Source of the DNA: Bacteroidales bacterium | GTDB lineage: Bacteria > Bacteroidota > Bacteroidia > Bacteroidales > UBA10428 | Length of the DNA: 64,000 nt | Assembly: GCA_016928305.1 (NCBI GenBank) | Contig: JAFGKY010000008.1 | Coordinates: 20,935-84,934 of the forward strand | Direction of reading: 5' to 3' | Shown here: positions 34,668 to 43,283 of the stretch, piece by piece | Numbering within the stretch: the first letter of the stretch is position 1 | Layout of the letters: the number at the start of each line of letters is the position of its first letter | Program-made: the position numbers and the translations under genes | Notes under the pieces: model-generated | The model's input: the letters and a program-made list of their open reading frames with translations, nothing else | The model's database searches: none | What the model was told of the DNA's origin: nothing

Positions 34668-34716
34668 CACCAAATCACCAAATCACCAAATCACCAAATC
34701 ACCAAATCACCAAATC
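34663..34716. repeat. perfect 8-bp tandem array CAAATCAC, 6.8 units
   Basis: Near-perfect octamer repeat whose last base adjoins the stop codon of the DNA-binding protein on the minus strand (GTGATTTG read in that gene's direction). The 8-bp period contrasts with the 7-bp period of most arrays here. Confidence 0.9.
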
Positions 34717-35298
34717 CTATATATCGCCCCAGTTTTCTCCTTTCTTAATACGGCTTATCTGCATTTCGGAAACACCAAATGTCTTAGCCAGAACCGCACC
34801 TGTGATACCCATGGCAAGCTGATGTTTTATTATCCTTACATCTGCAAGACTGAGTTTTGTATAATGCCTGGGATCGGGTGATTTATAACCGCTGCCCAGA
34901 AAGTCCTTCCATCCATTCCATTCCGGATAATAATACTCGGGCCGGGATGGAATATTAACCGGACGCTCTTTCCAGTTAACATATTCCTTTGAATTGGAAA
35001 TACCTGCTTCACGGGCAACTCTCCCTGCATCACGATAACTGAGATAACTTCTTCTTTTCCTCTGATCAGGATTCCCAAGAAAGTCACGCCATCCTTTCCA
35101 GGTGCCCTTTCGCTTAAAGTATTCATCGGGAATCCGGGGGAACCGCCGAGGAAGTGGCTTCCCGTCGTGTTTATAGGCATCAAACCTGCGTGCTGATGTA
35201 ACTCCCTGTGGAACCAGATTGTTAATAGCATACTGACGGGCCAAACTGTAAGACCACTTAATTATTTTATCCCAGTTATCAACGGCAATTTTTCTCAT
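34717..35298 (-). CDS. GWxDFLG-repeat protein with C-terminal HTH
   Basis: About 193 residues from ATG 35298 (TTG 35322 is the longest option). Two repeats centre on WKGWRDFLG (about 69-77) and WNGWKDFLG (about 128-136). Each is preceded by a P-x-x-YY/F-x-x-x-W segment, and a conserved helix (YRDAGRVAREAGISNSKEYVNW) lies between them; this is the repeat seen in some phage-integrase-associated and algal proteins. The C-terminus (KLSLADVRIIKHQLAMGITGAVLAKTFGVSEMQISRIKKGENW) is a helix-turn-helix like that at the end of HNH homing endonucleases. No nuclease motif is present. It is basic and likely binds DNA. A perfect palindrome lies 18 bp upstream of the start. Function unknown. Confidence 0.65.
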   Translation of the reverse strand: MRKIAVDNWDKIIKWSYSLARQYAINNLVPQGVTSARRFDAYKHDGKPLPRRFPRIPDEYFKRKGTWKGWRDFLGNPDQRKRRSYLSYRDAGRVAREAGISNSKEYVNWKERPVNIPSRPEYYYPEWNGWKDFLGSGYKSPDPRHYTKLSLADVRIIKHQLAMGITGAVLAKTFGVSEMQISRIKKGENWGDI

Positions 35299-35315
35299 AT
35301 TATCATCATTCACGT

Positions 35316-35333
35316 AAAACAAACATTTGTTTT
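35316..35333. promoter_or_regulatory. perfect palindrome AAAACAAA-CA-TTTGTTTT
   Basis: 8-bp arms with a 2-nt centre, 18 bp before the ATG of the HTH-repeat protein. Position suggests an operator, possibly autoregulatory. AT-rich, so chance is not excluded. Confidence 0.35.
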
Positions 35334-35419
35334 TCTTGTTTCAGGTGATGGTTTCAGAGATCGCTTAGCTGAATCAGATAAGGCAGGTGAATGCGAATAT
35401 GCAAAGGTATAGAATTTTC

Positions 35420-35442
35420 AAAAAAAAACAAGCCGCTTGTTT
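35420..35442 (-). terminator. intrinsic terminator of mazG
   Basis: On the minus strand AAACAAG-CGG-CTTGTTT is followed by a T-run, 11 nt after the mazG stop. Confidence 0.75.
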
Positions 35443-35452
35443 AGCTTGCTGC

Positions 35453-36250
35453 TTATTTCGTTAATTGGTCATTTTCTCGTTTCTTGGCATCTTCCCAGAT
35501 GGCATTCATTTCATCAAGCGACATGGTACTGAGTTTCTTTCCCTGCTTCAGTGTCTTGTTCTCGAGATAATTGAACCGCCGGATGAATTTGATATTGGTC
35601 TTTTCCAGTGCTGTCTCCGGATCAATGCCATAAAGCCTGGCTGCATTAATAACGGAAAAAAGCAGGTCGCCAAATTCCTTCTCGGTTTTTTCTTTATTCA
35701 TAGCTTCTACTTCCTGCCTGAGTTCATATAATTCTTCGTTTACTTTATCCCAAACCTGCAACCTGTTGTCCCAGTCAAATCCTACGGCTCTTGCCTTTTC
35801 CTGAATGCGATTTGCTTTTATCATCGCGGGCAGGGATGAAGGCACACCTCCCAACACAGAATTGTTTCCTTTCCTGATTTTTAGCTCTTCCCAGTTTTTC
35901 TTCACCAGTTCGGGATTATTCATAACGTCCGTGTCTCCAAATACATGCGGATGGCGGAAGATTAGTTTTTCGGAGATGGATTCAGCAACATCCCTGATAT
36001 CAAAAGATCCTGTTTCGGAACCTATTTTAGAATAAAAAACAATGTGAAGCAACAGGTCACCCAGTTCTTCTTTAATGTTATCCATGTCCTTCATCAGAAT
36101 GGCATCCGCCAGTTCATAAGTTTCTTCAATCGTCAGATTACGTATGCTTTCAAACGTTTGCTGCCGGTCCCACGGACATTTTTCACGAAGCTCGTCCATG
36201 ATATTGAGAAGTTTTTCCAGTGAGGCCAGCTTTTCCTGCATTGTACTCAT
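35453..36250 (-). CDS. mazG: MazG-family nucleoside triphosphate pyrophosphohydrolase
   Basis: 265 residues, two tandem MazG domains as in E. coli MazG. The first (about 10-120) has CPWDRQQTFESIRNLTIEETYELADAI and EELGDLLLHIVFYSKI, with the EExxE and ExxD metal-binding helices. The second (about 145-255) repeats them more weakly (EELYELRQEVEAM; EFGDLLFSVINAARLY). It hydrolyses NTPs and dNTPs to monophosphates and pyrophosphate, cleaning damaged nucleotides. It ends at a clear terminator. The gap to the SAM hydrolase upstream is 151 nt. Confidence 0.92.
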   Translation of the reverse strand: MSTMQEKLASLEKLLNIMDELREKCPWDRQQTFESIRNLTIEETYELADAILMKDMDNIKEELGDLLLHIVFYSKIGSETGSFDIRDVAESISEKLIFRHPHVFGDTDVMNNPELVKKNWEELKIRKGNNSVLGGVPSSLPAMIKANRIQEKARAVGFDWDNRLQVWDKVNEELYELRQEVEAMNKEKTEKEFGDLLFSVINAARLYGIDPETALEKTNIKFIRRFNYLENKTLKQGKKLSTMSLDEMNAIWEDAKKRENDQLTK

Positions 36251-36263
36251 TTTTTAATGTTTG

Positions 36264-36295
36264 TTGATTTACTGATTTATTGATTTGACGATCTA
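36264..36295. repeat. 8-bp array, about 4 units
   Basis: TTGATTTA, CTGATTTA, TTGATTTG and a decayed fourth unit, 14 nt upstream of the mazG start. Same octamer family as 34663-34716 (reverse strand) and 62457-62520. Confidence 0.55.
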
Positions 36296-36401
36296 GATTC
36301 ACAATTTACGGCAACCGATAATAATAACAACCACAACAATCATAACCTACACAATCTCTCAATTCCCGCAACTGGCAAAACGTTCAGAATCCGTATAACC
36401 T

Positions 36402-37181
36402 TCAATCGTAAAATTTTATTCGCACCACCGAATTCACACTTAAATTCAACAAGTCGGCAGCATTACCGTTGTTTATTGCAATCTCAAGCAAATCCAGCGA
36501 ATTGAACAGGGCAAGCATTTCTCCGGAAGAACTATCGTAATAATTTTTATTGATGCGGTTAATCTTATAATAATTGCTCTGTATGAAAACATCAAAAGGT
36601 CTCTTTCTTCTTATTTGATCAAACAGTTCCCGGCTGATATTGGTAATTGCGTTTCGGTATGAATCAATATACACAACACTGCCGTTGATGGTTGATTCAT
36701 CAATCGTTGGCAACATGGGAATTTGTTTTGAAACGGATTTTGCAGGTGAACCCAGTTCATGCAGTTTCTTTTTATGAATTATCCCGCAGGCACAATCGGC
36801 AAATACAAAAAGCTCGGCAAACATACCCGGATGATGGGAATCCTTTTTTAGGGTGACGATCTCTTCCGGATCCTCATTCAGCAATAAACCGAATATACCA
36901 TTGTCGCATCCGATAAAATATTGTTTCATGGCCAAGACAACAATGTGAGGTTTATCGGGTGATGCCTCAGTATTGACACAAATGAGATGAATGGTACCAT
37001 TGGGGTAAACATGAAAGCAATTTCGAAGAATAAAAGCTGCCTGGGCACTGTTAAACGGTGATACCTGGTGTGTGATGTCAACGATAGTCGTATCAGGACA
37101 GTGGCTCAGAATCCTGCCTTTTAAAGCGGCAAGATAGTAATCATTCTTGTTCCAGTCACTAATAATGGTAACAACAGCCAT
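36402..37181 (-). CDS. SAM hydrolase (DUF62, S-adenosyl-L-methionine hydroxide adenosyltransferase)
   Basis: About 259 residues from ATG 37181 (TTG 37190 adds three residues). DUF62 family, which splits S-adenosylmethionine with water to adenosine and methionine; relatives are the fluorinase and chlorinase. Visible: N-terminal ISDWNKNDYYLAALKGRI (family TDFG..D.YV...KG), DITHQVSPFNSAQAAFIL, HLICVNTEAS, and the C-terminal beta-domain with VVYIDSYRNAITNI. Usually the first motif is TDFG; here SDWN, a divergence shared with some Bacteroidota homologues. Cytosolic. It is divergent from the phoH gene, 100 nt away. Confidence 0.85.
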   Translation of the reverse strand: MAVVTIISDWNKNDYYLAALKGRILSHCPDTTIVDITHQVSPFNSAQAAFILRNCFHVYPNGTIHLICVNTEASPDKPHIVVLAMKQYFIGCDNGIFGLLLNEDPEEIVTLKKDSHHPGMFAELFVFADCACGIIHKKKLHELGSPAKSVSKQIPMLPTIDESTINGSVVYIDSYRNAITNISRELFDQIRRKRPFDVFIQSNYYKINRINKNYYDSSSGEMLALFNSLDLLEIAINNGNAADLLNLSVNSVVRIKFYD

Positions 37182-37281
37182 CGGTGGCAATTCTTTTGCT
37201 AATTTTATGTCAGGAATTGAAGATTGAAAAAAATACCCTTATTTTGTAAGTGCCAAAAGTAAGCATTATTCTTTAAATTCT

Positions 37282-38247
37282 ATGATTGAAAAAACCATCT
37301 ATTTGGAAGGGATTGATCCGCTTACCTTTTATGGAACCAACAACCAAAACCTTAATAAACTGAAATCCTTATTCCCGAAACTTAAGATTGTAGCCCGTGG
37401 TGTTGAGATAAAAATCGTTGGGGATCAAACCGAAATCTCCCGCTTTGAAGATGACGTAGATAAGATCCTTGAATTCGTTCAAAAGAAAAACCAGCTTGCG
37501 GAAGAAGATATCGAGAATATTCTGCTGACGGATGAACATGCTCTTCATCCGGTGAACTTTCCGGAAGAAGATGTGATCATATATGGAAACCAGGGAAAGG
37601 CAATTCAGGCCAAGACCATCAACCAGAAGAAGCTAATATATGAATATGAGCAAAATGATTTGATCTTTGCCATCGGTCCTGCCGGTACCGGGAAAACATA
37701 TACTGCTATTGCGTTGGCTGTTAGAGCATTAAGAAATAAGGAAGTTAAACGTGTCATCCTCACCCGGCCGGCGGTTGAAGCAGGTGAAAAACTGGGATTC
37801 CTTCCGGGCGATTTGAGACAAAAACTCGATCCTTACTTACAGCCGCTTTATGATGCTCTGGGTGATATGATACCCCATAAAAAGCTTGAAGGATACATTG
37901 AAGAAGGCATCGTAGAGATTGCTCCCCTTGCCTATATGCGTGGCCGGACACTGGGCGATGCTTTTGTGATCCTGGATGAAGGACAGAATACTACGGTGAA
38001 ACAGCTTAAGATGTTCCTTACACGAATGGGCAAAAACGCCAAGTTTATTGTAACCGGTGATATTACACAAATTGATCTCCCTGAACGAAGTGCTTCGGGT
38101 CTGATTAAAGCTCTTGGATTGTTGAAAGATATCAAGGGTATTTCCGTCATTGAGTTTGATGCCCGTGATATCATCCGGCATCGACTCGTAAAATATATTG
38201 TACATGCCTATGAACAAAATAAAGATGCAGATGAACAAAGAAAATAA
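37282..38247 (+). CDS. PhoH-like ATPase
   Basis: 321 residues. The N-terminal ~110 residues look like the small PhoN/KH-like leader of PhoH proteins (about 10-80, FPKLKIVARGVEIKIVGD). The ATPase domain has Walker A GPAGTGKTYTAIALAV (about 133-148) and Walker B FVILDEGQNTT (about 228-238), followed by FIVTGDITQIDLP. Family members are RNA-associated ATPases, sometimes near ybeY. The typical length is about 320. The purC start is 6 nt downstream, so they are probably cotranscribed. Confidence 0.9.
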   Translation: MIEKTIYLEGIDPLTFYGTNNQNLNKLKSLFPKLKIVARGVEIKIVGDQTEISRFEDDVDKILEFVQKKNQLAEEDIENILLTDEHALHPVNFPEEDVIIYGNQGKAIQAKTINQKKLIYEYEQNDLIFAIGPAGTGKTYTAIALAVRALRNKEVKRVILTRPAVEAGEKLGFLPGDLRQKLDPYLQPLYDALGDMIPHKKLEGYIEEGIVEIAPLAYMRGRTLGDAFVILDEGQNTTVKQLKMFLTRMGKNAKFIVTGDITQIDLPERSASGLIKALGLLKDIKGISVIEFDARDIIRHRLVKYIVHAYEQNKDADEQRK

Positions 38248-38253
38248 AATCAT

Positions 38254-39210
38254 ATGAATATGATACAAGCACTTACAAAAACAAATTTCTCCCTGCCTGG
38301 TCAGAAAGGTATTTATGTGGGGAAAGTGAGGGATGTATATAACATCAATGACAAATACCTGGTTATGGTTGTTACCGATCGCATTTCAGCCTTTGACGTT
38401 GTATTGCCCAAAGGTATACCCTATAAAGGCCAGGTGTTGAACCAGATTGCTTCGAAATTCCTCGATGCAACAACCGACATTGTCCCGAACTGGAAGATTG
38501 CCAGTCCCGATCCCATGGTTACCGTTGGATATTATACGAATCCCTTTAAGGTTGAAATGGTAATCAGAGGATACCTGACGGGTCATGCTTGGCGTGAATA
38601 TAAGGCCGGAAAAAGAACTCTTTCAGGCGTATCGATGCCAGACGGCATGGTTGAAAATCAGCAGTTCCCGCAACCCATTATTACACCAACAACAAAAGCA
38701 GAATCCGGTCATGATATCGACATTTCAAAAGAAGAGATCATGAAACAGGGTTTAGTAAAGGACAACGATTATGCATTTCTTGAAAAATACACCCGTCAGC
38801 TGTTTGAACGGGGTACAAAGATGGCTGCAGAAAAGGGATTGATCCTTGTTGATACCAAATATGAATTTGGAAAGAAAGATGGGAAAATCCACCTGATTGA
38901 TGAAATTAATACCCCTGATTCGTCACGGTATTTTTATGCTGAAGGCTACCATGAAAGACTCAGGAAAGGAGAACAACAAAAACAGCTCTCCAAGGAGTTT
39001 TTGCGTCAGTGGCTGATCGAAAGAAATTTCCAGGGAAAGGAGGGCCAGGTATTACCCGAAATGCACGATGAATTTGTAATGCAGGTAAGTGAACGCTATA
39101 TTGAGCTGTATGAAAATATAACCGGTGATAAATTTATACGGCCGGATGTTTCACATCTGGAGAAAAGAATTGAAGCCAATATAAGAAAATGTTTGAAAGA
39201 ACTGACGTAG
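38254..39210 (+). CDS. purC: phosphoribosylaminoimidazole-succinocarboxamide synthase
   Basis: 318 residues, the long (eukaryote/Bacteroidota-like) form of SAICAR synthetase, EC 6.3.2.6. It joins CAIR and aspartate using ATP in purine synthesis. Motifs: GKVRDVY (N-terminal, nucleotide binding), [48 protein letters not shown] and [14 protein letters not shown]. Start ATG 38254; the third codon is another ATG. Single copy and apparently intact; cytosolic. Confidence 0.95.
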   Translation: MNMIQALTKTNFSLPGQKGIYVGKVRDVYNINDKYLVMVVTDRISAFDVVLPKGIPYKGQVLNQIASKFLDATTDIVPNWKIASPDPMVTVGYYTNPFKVEMVIRGYLTGHAWREYKAGKRTLSGVSMPDGMVENQQFPQPIITPTTKAESGHDIDISKEEIMKQGLVKDNDYAFLEKYTRQLFERGTKMAAEKGLILVDTKYEFGKKDGKIHLIDEINTPDSSRYFYAEGYHERLRKGEQQKQLSKEFLRQWLIERNFQGKEGQVLPEMHDEFVMQVSERYIELYENITGDKFIRPDVSHLEKRIEANIRKCLKELT

Positions 39211-39357
39211 TCTATGCTTCCTGAAAAACATGTTTTCGTATGTTACCATAAAGCTTACTGCGAGGTATATCATGGCAATCTTAACTATCGATACGGAATG
39301 GTCAAGACTTGCAATCGTTACTATAATTAATGCAGCAAAAAATAAGTATGTTTTTTC

Positions 39358-39378
39358 CTAATTCCTAATTCCTAATTC
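39358..39378. repeat. perfect 7-bp array CTAATTC, 3 units
   Basis: Three identical heptamers, 40 nt before the LysM protein start. A -7-like TACTTTG element lies shortly after. Confidence 0.7.
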
Positions 39379-39418
39379 ATTTATACTTTGTATTTTTGAG
39401 GCGTTTTAACAATAATTA

Positions 39419-41350
39419 TTGATTTCCTTGAATTCTTATCTTCGATATCTGACATTGTGCATATTACTGACAAGTCATGTGTTTATTGTTACTGGCCAGT
39501 TTCAACCAGCTGAAGTATTAAAATCAAACCAGAAGGTAATCATTCAGGGCAAATATTATTATATCCATACAGTACATCGGGGACAAACATTTTACTCTAT
39601 CTGCAAGGCTTATGGTGTAAGCCAGGAAGCCGTACTCGGTGAAAATCCGGGTATTGATCCCGAAGCCCTCAGTGAAGGGCAGGCAATCCGAATTCCCGAC
39701 TATACACACATTACTGTGCCGGATTCTCCCCGCGAATCAAAACAAAAGGATAAACGTTTTCATTATCATACGGTAAAACCCGGACAAACTGTATATTTTC
39801 TTTCGAGATTGTATGAAGTACCCGAGGATTGGATCTGTCAGTTTAATCCGGGTACAAGAGAATCTCTATCTGTGGGCCAGGTAATTATCATTCCCAAAAG
39901 AAAGGAATTTGAAGCCCTTCTCTCCCCTGCAGATACCAGTGAATATTGGTATTATACAGTTAAAGAAAAAGACACGCTGTATAACCTGTACCGGCTATAT
40001 GGTGTTGGCATAGACCGCATTATTAACGAAAATCCGGCATTGCAGCAGGGATTGAAGGCCGGTACCGTTATAAGGATACCAAAAGCTTATGCTGACACAC
40101 TTTATAGAGATGTTGACTCAACTACATTCCTTGCCGCTGAATCTGTTTGTGAAAACTGGATACGCGACAGAAAGGATTTTAAAATTGTTTTGATGCTTCC
40201 TTTTTTTTCAAACCTTAAAATAGAAGAACCGTTGGAAGCGCAGGAAGCAATCAGCGGAGAAATACCAGAGAACCCTGTCGTACGTCAGCAGGAACTTATC
40301 GGAAGAAGTTTTATTGAGTTTTATGAAGGATTTCTCCTGTCACTTGATACCTTAAAAAGTAAGGGTTTTTCTATAGAACTTTTTGTTTATGATACGGAAA
40401 GAGATACGATTAAAGTTAAATCGATCATACAACAGCTGTATATGGTTCAGCCCGATCTGATCATAGGTCCTGTATATTCTGATGATGTAAGCCTTGTTGG
40501 TGAGTTTGCCCGGAACCAGGGAATAAACCTTATTTCGCCCTTATCAACACGATCGGAATTGATCTCAGATAATCCCAGTGTGATTCAGGTTGTCCCTTCC
40601 GAAGAAACTGAATACAAATTTTTTGCCCGGACTATATCACAATATAAAGATACGCCGATTATACTTCTCAGAGGCACAGACAGTCTTTCACTGAGATCAT
40701 CCTGGATACTTAAAAATGAATTACTGTCTTACCTGGATAAGGACTCACTGGGAAATCCATTGAATTTCGAAGAATACAGATTGAATGATTCTACAACGAG
40801 AAATCTCGGTAAAATATTAAAACGTGATGTTGAGAATATTATCATCATCGCTTCAGAAAATGAGCCGGATGTAACTGCCATGATCGGGAAATTACGTGTT
40901 CTATGGGCCCGGGAATTTAAAATGACAATATACGGTGTTTCGGTCTGGCAGGTTTGGAAAAATATTGATATCGACTACTTTCACACCATGCAATTGCAAT
41001 ATTGCACACCTTTCTATATTGACTATGATGATCCGGATGTCATTCATTTTATTAAGAAATGCAGAAAAGTGTATGGTTTTGAACCCTATGAGGTTACACC
41101 AAAAGGATATAACTTCTGTATGCTGGGTTACGATATTGGATTATATTTTATAAGCGCACTGGAGTATTATGGCAACAGTTTTGCTCCCTGTATGAATAAC
41201 CTTGATGTTAAACCCTTGCTTACACAGTATAACTTTATAAGGACGGGTGAAGGATACTCCAATCAAACCATCCATATGATTCGCTACAAATCGGACTATA
41301 CGATTGAAAAAGTATTGTTGGACCAGCTGCAGGAAACGGCTTCAGAATAG
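39419..41350 (+). CDS. LysM and periplasmic-binding-protein-like secreted protein
   Basis: 643 residues starting at TTG 39419 (signal peptide MISLNSYLRYLTLCILLTSHVFIVTGQ; no ATG is available nearby). Three LysM repeats follow: about 48-95 (YYIHTVHRGQTFYSICKAYGVSQEAVLGENPGI), 113-158 (YHTVKPGQTVYFLSRLYEV) and 176-222 (YYTVKEKDTLYNLYRLYGV). They bind peptidoglycan. Residues about 245-630 resemble the type-I periplasmic-binding fold of ABC branched-chain amino-acid receptors (DLIIGPVYSDDVSLVGEFARNQGINLISPLST). No transporter genes adjoin, so it may be structural or regulatory, like other LysM-PBP proteins of the phylum. The 3' end overlaps the convergent pseudo-receiver gene by 9 bp. Confidence 0.88.
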   Translation: MISLNSYLRYLTLCILLTSHVFIVTGQFQPAEVLKSNQKVIIQGKYYYIHTVHRGQTFYSICKAYGVSQEAVLGENPGIDPEALSEGQAIRIPDYTHITVPDSPRESKQKDKRFHYHTVKPGQTVYFLSRLYEVPEDWICQFNPGTRESLSVGQVIIIPKRKEFEALLSPADTSEYWYYTVKEKDTLYNLYRLYGVGIDRIINENPALQQGLKAGTVIRIPKAYADTLYRDVDSTTFLAAESVCENWIRDRKDFKIVLMLPFFSNLKIEEPLEAQEAISGEIPENPVVRQQELIGRSFIEFYEGFLLSLDTLKSKGFSIELFVYDTERDTIKVKSIIQQLYMVQPDLIIGPVYSDDVSLVGEFARNQGINLISPLSTRSELISDNPSVIQVVPSEETEYKFFARTISQYKDTPIILLRGTDSLSLRSSWILKNELLSYLDKDSLGNPLNFEEYRLNDSTTRNLGKILKRDVENIIIIASENEPDVTAMIGKLRVLWAREFKMTIYGVSVWQVWKNIDIDYFHTMQLQYCTPFYIDYDDPDVIHFIKKCRKVYGFEPYEVTPKGYNFCMLGYDIGLYFISALEYYGNSFAPCMNNLDVKPLLTQYNFIRTGEGYSNQTIHMIRYKSDYTIEKVLLDQLQETASE

Positions 41351-41830
41351 AGAGTAAAAGACTATCATCACAACCATTACAAGAACAATTACACTGAGAA
41401 ATCCCACCAGGTGTCTTATGGTTCTGGTTGATTTATCCATGTTTTTTCTGTATTTCAGTCGCTTTATTATTTTTCGCACCAGACCATCCAGTGCAGAAGT
41501 GCTTTTAATAACGTAATCAATGGCACCTTCTTTGATAGAGCTGACCGCTGCGTCCACATCCTGCAATGTGGTATGAAAATAAATATCGGTTGAAGGGCTT
41601 TCTTTCCTGACTCTTGCCAAAACCTGATGTCCAAGTAAAGCATTCTTATTGAACAGGTATTCAGAAATTAATATATGTGGACGGAGTTTGAGGGATTGAT
41701 ACATCCTGTCGGGATCGGAGAATATAATTACCGAACGGATTCCTGCTACCTGCAGGTATTGCGCTATGATCCGCTGATATATAAGGTTGGAATCGAGGAC
41801 AAATACAATGACTTTATCGGAGGATTTCAT
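41342..41830 (-). CDS. membrane-anchored degenerate receiver domain
   Basis: About 162 residues from ATG 41830 (TTG 41857 also possible). Residues 5-122 have the receiver fold: VIVFVLDSNLIYQRIIAQYL, PHILISEYL, DIYFHTTLQDVDAAVSSIKEGAIDYVIKS. The usual phosphoacceptor Asp is replaced by Glu57 (ISEYL) and only one acidic residue (Asp13) remains in the first pocket; the conserved Thr (about 87) and Lys109 are kept. Residues 141-161 form a C-terminal membrane helix (LVGFLSVIVLVMVVMIVFYSLF) after a basic linker (KRLKYRKNMDKSTRTIRH). The Glu mimics a phosphorylated state in other receivers, so it may be constitutively active. Target unknown. Confidence 0.75.
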   Translation of the reverse strand: MKSSDKVIVFVLDSNLIYQRIIAQYLQVAGIRSVIIFSDPDRMYQSLKLRPHILISEYLFNKNALLGHQVLARVRKESPSTDIYFHTTLQDVDAAVSSIKEGAIDYVIKSTSALDGLVRKIIKRLKYRKNMDKSTRTIRHLVGFLSVIVLVMVVMIVFYSLF

Positions 41831-41893
41831 TCCAATACGGGTTTTTGACAAGAACAAAATTACGTAACCGGGAATGCAAAGAAAAGAATTGAA

Positions 41894-43240
41894 TCAGTCA
41901 ATTTGATCAACGGTCATAATATATTTACGAACGTCATATTTTCGTTCACAACCGTTCCGGTTCATAAACCGGATCTTACCAAAAATATTTCTTTCTTTCC
42001 ATGCACGATCATGGATACCGCCTATTGCCCACATGCACCCCGTATAACCGTTGGGATCACGTCCGTCCAGTTCGTATTTGTCATTAAGATAAATCGCGGT
42101 TTGCAGGGCTTCTTCCGGTGAGGCTGACCATTCCAGTATTTTTTTTGCCCAGTACATACGCATATACCCATGCATCCTTCCGGTTTTGGTCATTTCACGC
42201 TGGGCCGCATTCCATAGGGTATCATGCGTCTTTGCAGATTCAAACTGAATGAGGGAATACAAGAAATCACGTTTGTCGTTACGATGCTGATCAAGTGTTT
42301 TTCTGGCCCAGTTCTGTATTCCTTCCAGCGAGTCATAATGGGCATTGTAATAACAGAAATTATCAGACAGCTCACGCCGTACTATCAGTTCCTCGAGAAA
42401 GGCATCATTTCCCGGATTCCTGGGATAATTCTTCAGCACTTCAAGAGCTGCACGTTGTGCAGAAAGGTGTCCAAAGTGGAGATACGGAGATAAAGCCGAT
42501 GTTGCATTCAAAACAGGATCATTCTTATGTTCGGCATAATTGGTCAGTTTTTCTGTAAGAAATCGCGTCAACATAGTTCTGGCTGCAGTTTCACCCGGCT
42601 TCATCCATTCCACTGGTTTTACCGACCGATCCAGGGATAGTGAAGACAATATCACAGCCCAGTTGTTCCTTTTCGTCTGATGATGACAGGGAAAAGGGAC
42701 CAGCGGAGGAAATTCATCCAGGAACTCGGGGAGAAGTCTTTGTATCTTAGGCCGAAAGGTGTAAGCAGCATACTCTTCTTTATCGGAGGCAAACCAGCAG
42801 GGAATCAGATTGTGTGCATCGACTTCATAAACCGGTATTGTTAGCTGATCGCATACTTCTTTTTTCCATTTTCTCTTTATGGAAAGGGGATCAAAATCGG
42901 TTATAAGCTGGCTGATATGATGCTCGGAAATAAATGAAGGAAGTGTGGAAACCGGATCCCCCAGTAAAACAACAAAGGGTACGTTCAGGTGCGACAATAA
43001 AGACTCGGTTTTGCTTAATCCATTGATCATAAAATCATATTGCCTTAAAGTTGCTCCCAGGAATTTGTTTACCAGGGTAAATACGACGATCAACTGTTCC
43101 TCAAGATCCTGGGCGAGTTCTATGGCGTATGCCATAGCCCAGTTATCGTTAACACGCTGATCACGGCTCATCCAGTAAATAACGGGCCCTTTTCGCAGTT
43201 CTCCTTCTTTCAGTTTTCTGATCCTATTCTTGTTTATCAT
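41894..43240 (-). CDS. phr: class II CPD photolyase
   Basis: 448 residues, class II deoxyribodipyrimidine photolyase, EC 4.1.99.3, which repairs cyclobutane pyrimidine dimers with light. The N-terminal alpha/beta domain has VIYWMSRDQRVNDNWA; the FAD-binding helical domain ends with TKTGRMHGYMRMYWAKKILEW and DPNGYTGCMWAIGGIHDRAWKERNIFGKIRFMN, diagnostic of class II. Length fits the family. Single gene, 42 nt upstream of the pgl stop in the same direction. The presence of a light-dependent enzyme suggests at least periodic exposure to light. Confidence 0.95.
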   Translation of the reverse strand: MINKNRIRKLKEGELRKGPVIYWMSRDQRVNDNWAMAYAIELAQDLEEQLIVVFTLVNKFLGATLRQYDFMINGLSKTESLLSHLNVPFVVLLGDPVSTLPSFISEHHISQLITDFDPLSIKRKWKKEVCDQLTIPVYEVDAHNLIPCWFASDKEEYAAYTFRPKIQRLLPEFLDEFPPLVPFPCHHQTKRNNWAVILSSLSLDRSVKPVEWMKPGETAARTMLTRFLTEKLTNYAEHKNDPVLNATSALSPYLHFGHLSAQRAALEVLKNYPRNPGNDAFLEELIVRRELSDNFCYYNAHYDSLEGIQNWARKTLDQHRNDKRDFLYSLIQFESAKTHDTLWNAAQREMTKTGRMHGYMRMYWAKKILEWSASPEEALQTAIYLNDKYELDGRDPNGYTGCMWAIGGIHDRAWKERNIFGKIRFMNRNGCERKYDVRKYIMTVDQID

Positions 43241-43255
43241 GGTGTTTAGAAAGTA

Positions 43256-43283
43256 AGTTTACGGTTCACGGTTCACTGTTCAC
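43256..43283. repeat. 7-bp array, 4 units, touching the pgl stop codon
   Basis: AGTTTAC, GGTTCAC, GGTTCAC, TGTTCAC in phase; on the minus (coding) strand these are GTGAACA, GTGAACC, GTGAACC units. The last base of the pgl stop codon (TAG) is the first base of the first unit. Confidence 0.7.

Noticed and set aside
39225..39240. 12-bp palindrome AAAACATGTTTT after purC
   Set aside because: AT-rich and short, no T-run placement for a terminator and no gene start nearby.
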